Positions 42,342-44,411 of a stretch of 44,411 bases of DNA are shown piece by piece. Source of the stretch: Ruminiclostridium sp. (GTDB lineage Bacteria; Bacillota; Clostridia; Oscillospirales; Ruminococcaceae); the NCBI GenBank assembly GCA_017635095.1, contig JAGBMA010000089.1, positions 1-44,411 of the forward strand, in the 5' to 3' direction. Each line of letters begins with the position of its first letter. Positions within the stretch are counted from its first letter, which is position 1. The notes beneath the pieces were generated by a model, which was given only the letters and a program-made list of their open reading frames with translations, did not search any database and was not told the origin of the DNA. The translations under genes were made by a program, and so were the position numbers.

Positions 42342-42890
42342 ATGAAAAGAAAAATGACGGCGCTTTTAGCCGGTGCATATATCGCTTCACAGTTAAGTCT
42401 CGGTGCAGTCGCTGCACCTGCCGGTGACGGTGCGGCGGACGGAGCCGGAGATATCATCGGCAACATCGGAGAAGGCGCGGGAGACGTGCTGGACGGCATC
42501 GGCGACGGCATCTCCGATGCTGCGGACGGGATCGGTGACGCAGCCGGTGAAGTGCTTGACGGAGCGGGTGACGCGGCAGAGGAAATAACCGGGAATGACC
42601 CCGACGACGATGAAGTGATCGTGAACGACGATGAGGACGATGATATCGCCGAAGCTGACGAACCTGACGGTATCGCGGAAGTGACGGACGACGACGATGT
42701 TGACGACGAGCTGACGGAAGACGATGATGACAGGGCGTATGAGATCGAGATGTACTCGAACGATAAGAACAGCAGGAACCCTGCTACCGGCGGGCTCCCG
42801 TTCATGACGGCAGGGCTCGTGGCAGTGACAGCGGCAGGCGTTGCATACCTCACAAAAAAGCGTAATATCGAGAACGGTCAGGATCGGTAA
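42342..42890 (+). CDS. Small acidic surface protein with NPATG sorting signal
   Basis: The 182-residue protein has a signal peptide (KRKMTALLAGAYIASQL). It then has a Gly/Asp/Ala-rich region with repeated DGxGDxxxDAADGIGDAAGEV-like units, and an almost pure Asp/Glu stretch (about 87-130). NPATG (from residue 146), a hydrophobic helix and TKKRNIENGQDR end the protein. GGAGG precedes the ATG. The upstream region (42270-42330) has pairing segments around TGTGGTGAAAGCCACA. It is a likely wall-anchored polyanion, with no known family. Confidence 0.75.
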   Translation: MKRKMTALLAGAYIASQLSLGAVAAPAGDGAADGAGDIIGNIGEGAGDVLDGIGDGISDAADGIGDAAGEVLDGAGDAAEEITGNDPDDDEVIVNDDEDDDIAEADEPDGIAEVTDDDDVDDELTEDDDDRAYEIEMYSNDKNSRNPATGGLPFMTAGLVAVTAAGVAYLTKKRNIENGQDR

Positions 42891-43024
42891 TGAATGCAGG
42901 GAAAAAGCCTTTGCGTGATTTGATGCGCGCGGAGGCTTTTTTCATTTGCGGCTGTCAAGCCAGCTCACCAAAGAGCTTGCGCGCTGTCTTTACAGACGGC
43001 ACAAGGGCTGAGTGCCCTTGACCT

Positions 43025-43047
43025 GCGGCAGCGTGACGATGCGCCCA
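43025..43047. repeat. Dispersed 23-bp GC-rich repeat, copy 2
   Basis: It matches 30042-30064 at 21 of 23 bases and, like it, is preceded by a GC-rich palindrome and followed by T residues. It lies just upstream of the small-protein promoter. Confidence 0.7.
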
Positions 43048-43064
43048 TTTTTTTATTTTACCTG

Positions 43065-43093
43065 TTGACAAAAGTGGAGATATGTGTTATAAT
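43065..43093 (+). promoter_or_regulatory. Perfect consensus promoter of the 37-residue protein
   Basis: TTGACA, 17 bases, TATAAT. Transcription should begin near 43100, directly at a GTTAGC-AGAG-GCTAAC hairpin (43101-43116), which would protect the 5' end. Confidence 0.88.
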
Positions 43094-43137
43094 ATGTTCA
43101 GTTAGCAGAGGCTAACATCTTGCAAGGAGGTCATATT

Positions 43138-43251
43138 ATGACGGAGATCATAACTGCGGCCGCGATAGGCGCGTCATTCGTGTTCGTTTCGGACAGAATA
43201 AAAACCAAGCTCCTTAATGTGGCTGCCGAAAAAAATGCAAAGGCAAAGTGA
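43138..43251 (+). CDS. 37-residue small protein, hydrophobic N-terminus and basic tail
   Basis: The frame MTEIITAAAIGASFVFVSDR followed by IKTKLLNVAAEKNAKAK has an AAGGAGG ribosome binding site at ideal spacing. It has a perfect promoter, a 5' hairpin and a candidate terminator, all within about 270 bases. The first 17 residues can form a short membrane helix, and the rest is basic and amphipathic. I recognise no family. A small membrane regulator or toxin-like peptide is possible but not shown. Confidence 0.7.
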   Translation: MTEIITAAAIGASFVFVSDRIKTKLLNVAAEKNAKAK

Positions 43252-43288
43252 CCTGTTCGCATATAAGCGATAAACAACCATAAGACCG

Positions 43289-43330
43289 ATAAAGCGTCCG
43301 ACTGTGCGTAAGTGCGGCCGGGCTCTTTAT
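43289..43330 (+). terminator. Candidate terminator after the small protein
   Basis: An imperfect ten-pair stem (ATAAAGcgtCCG with CGGgctCTTTAT) is followed by TTTTGCGATTTTT. Confidence 0.5.
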
Positions 43331-43345
43331 TTTTGCGATTTTTGC

Positions 43346-43374
43346 TTGCAATAGCGGCAATAATATGATAGAAT
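43346..43374 (+). promoter_or_regulatory. Promoter of the acetyltransferase-like membrane protein
   Basis: TTGCAA, 17 bases, TAGAAT, 30 bases upstream of the ATG. Confidence 0.65.
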
Positions 43375-43404
43375 AGTCATTGAAAATATTCGGGCGGTGA
43401 GTAT

Positions 43405-44166
43405 ATGGGAAAAAGAGTAGGGATCCTTGATGAAGTCCGCGGTATAGCGTATATCGCAATGATACTGTACCACGCGTATTACGATATCGTGTTCGTGTAC
43501 GGGGTCGATCTTCCGGACGCGGCAGACGCGGTGATGCGTTTTATCCAGCCTTTTATTGCAGGCACGTTCATTTTTGTTGCGGGCGCTTCGTCGGTCTATT
43601 CCGGAAACAATTTCAAGCGCGGAGCAACATACTTCTTTCTTGCAATGGCGCTTACATTCGTGACTGCGGTGGTGATGCCGTCGGAGATCATCATTTTCGG
43701 CGTGCTGCACTTCCTCGGTATCGCGGCTATGATCTACGGATTTATCGGCAGGTACACAGAGAAGATCCCGTGGCTGCCGGGCATGATACTGTTTGCGCTG
43801 CTTTTCGCGGCGGCGTTCAATATCCCACGCGGTTTCATAGGGTTTGAGGGGATACTGTCGGCGGATATGCCCGATATCCTCTACGGTCACTACTGGCTTT
43901 TCCCGCTTGGGTTCGTGTCATCGGGGTTTTACAGCGCGGATTACTTCCCGCTCATACCGTATCTGTTCCTGTTTCTTGCAGGCTCGTCCCTCGGCGTGTA
44001 TTTCAGATCAAACCGTGCACCGAAGGGGTTTTACATGACGCGGTTCTCCGGAATGTCGTTCCTCGGGCGGCACGGGCTCTGGATATATATGCTGCACCAG
44101 CCGGTCCTCATTCTTATCCTTGACCTTTATTTCAAGCTCACCGGCGGGAACACGGTATTCCTCTGA
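43405..44166 (+). CDS. Heparan-alpha-glucosaminide acetyltransferase-like membrane protein (DUF1624 type)
   Basis: The 253-residue protein has about seven to eight membrane segments. It begins RVGILDEVRGIAYIAMILYHAYYD, where the R(G/E)..D..RG and conserved His in the first helix match the HGSNAT/DUF1624 family of membrane acyltransferases. Further family-like segments are FGVLHFLGIAAMIYGF and FLGRHGLWIYMLHQPVLI. It probably acetylates a sugar or a surface glycan using cytoplasmic acetyl-CoA. The substrate is unknown. It is monocistronic. Confidence 0.78.
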   Translation: MGKRVGILDEVRGIAYIAMILYHAYYDIVFVYGVDLPDAADAVMRFIQPFIAGTFIFVAGASSVYSGNNFKRGATYFFLAMALTFVTAVVMPSEIIIFGVLHFLGIAAMIYGFIGRYTEKIPWLPGMILFALLFAAAFNIPRGFIGFEGILSADMPDILYGHYWLFPLGFVSSGFYSADYFPLIPYLFLFLAGSSLGVYFRSNRAPKGFYMTRFSGMSFLGRHGLWIYMLHQPVLILILDLYFKLTGGNTVFL

Positions 44167-44190
44167 GCCGGAAACTTGCGGCGCGTTTCT

Positions 44191-44222
44191 GTTCATTCCA
44201 CTGTCCCGGCGGTGGAATGAAC
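44191..44222 (+). terminator. Terminator after the acetyltransferase-like gene
   Basis: Eleven-base perfect arms (GTTCATTCCAC / GTGGAATGAAC) with a ten-base loop, followed by GTTTTTCTT. Confidence 0.9.
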
Positions 44223-44334
44223 GTTTTTCTTATTCCGGAGCGCCGGATATTATCAATACAGCCCGTATATTTAATGTCTGCTCATCAACCGCGAAAAGTC
44301 TTCATAGCGCAGCTTGAAGGCTTTTCACGGTTGC

Positions 44335-44382
44335 AAAAGTGCAAGGAAAATTTATATATTTTAAGATTTTCCTTGCACTTTT
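44335..44382. repeat. 17-bp perfect inverted repeat at the window end
   Basis: Arms 44335-44351 and 44366-44382 pair perfectly around a 14-base AT loop. Directly before lies an imperfect 16-base inverted repeat (44289-44304 and 44315-44330, two changes), and directly after a TTCGTCC-GAA-GGACGAA hairpin (44384-44400). It could be a bidirectional terminator or part of a structured RNA that runs past the window end. Confidence 0.65.
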
Positions 44383-44411
44383 GTTCGTCCGAAGGACGAA
44401 ATGAGCTTGAC

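Noticed and set aside
1-44411. tRNA or rRNA genes
   Set aside because: I looked through the intergenic regions for cloverleaf-like segments and conserved rRNA strings and found none that hold up.

Overview
The window reads as a chromosomal segment of a Gram-positive, anaerobic Clostridia-type bacterium, most likely a Ruminococcus-like member of the Oscillospirales. The evidence is firmicute gene order (rplU-prp-rpmA-obg, rpsB-tsf), an L27 with a Prp-cleavable N-terminus, strong AAGGAGG-type ribosome binding sites, consensus sigma-A promoters, sortase-type surface proteins, and a cohesin/dockerin locus of the kind known from Ruminococcus cellulosomes and amylosomes. I see no prophage, insertion sequence, CRISPR array, rRNA or tRNA gene.

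Layout. 1-5044: a minus-strand operon from a consensus promoter, with a CpsD-type tyrosine kinase, an EpsG-like membrane protein, a small membrane protein and a 761-residue surface protein with an NPSTG sorting signal. 5188-7178: two half-length TauE/SafE (TSUP) proteins, a convergent SCP-2 protein with a histone-H1-like tail, and a YlmC/YmxH protein. 7194-9141: rpsB-tsf. 9294-10912: a minus-strand single-cohesin protein with an NPHTG anchor. 11057-17309: rplU, prp, rpmA, a membrane protein, obg, mrnC, a large secreted protein of unknown function, and yebC. 17391-24558: a minus-strand cohesin/dockerin operon encoding two cohesin-dockerin adaptors, a cell-wall scaffoldin with six cohesin-like modules, and a membrane-anchored single cohesin. 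24847-26120: queT behind a candidate preQ1-type leader, and a lipoprotein. 26220-35577: a purine operon, purE-purC-purF(variant)-purM-purN-purO-AICAR transformylase, then two unknown genes, then purD. 36073-39626: a sugar-type ABC importer (binding protein and two permeases, no ATPase). 39662-42213: a dCMP-deaminase-family protein and a cytoplasmic LacI-type sensor fused to GGDEF. 42342-44411: an acidic NPATG surface protein, a strongly expressed 37-residue protein, and a heparan-acetyltransferase-like membrane protein.

How it fits together. The cohesin genes can build a surface scaffold. The adaptors carry one cohesin and one dockerin each, the six-module scaffoldin is sorted to the wall by NPNTG, and two monovalent cohesins sit at the membrane or wall. 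No dockerin-bearing enzyme is present, so catalytic cargo must be encoded elsewhere. Four proteins share an NPxTG sorting signal, which suggests a dedicated sortase outside the window.

The observations I rank highest are a PurF homologue in the purine operon that keeps the PRPP loop and Fe-S cysteines but has lost the glutaminase nucleophile and partner residues; the cohesin/dockerin locus with its NPxTG anchors and shared pre-anchor module; the LacI-GGDEF fusion beside the sugar importer; and the 37-residue protein behind a perfect consensus promoter.
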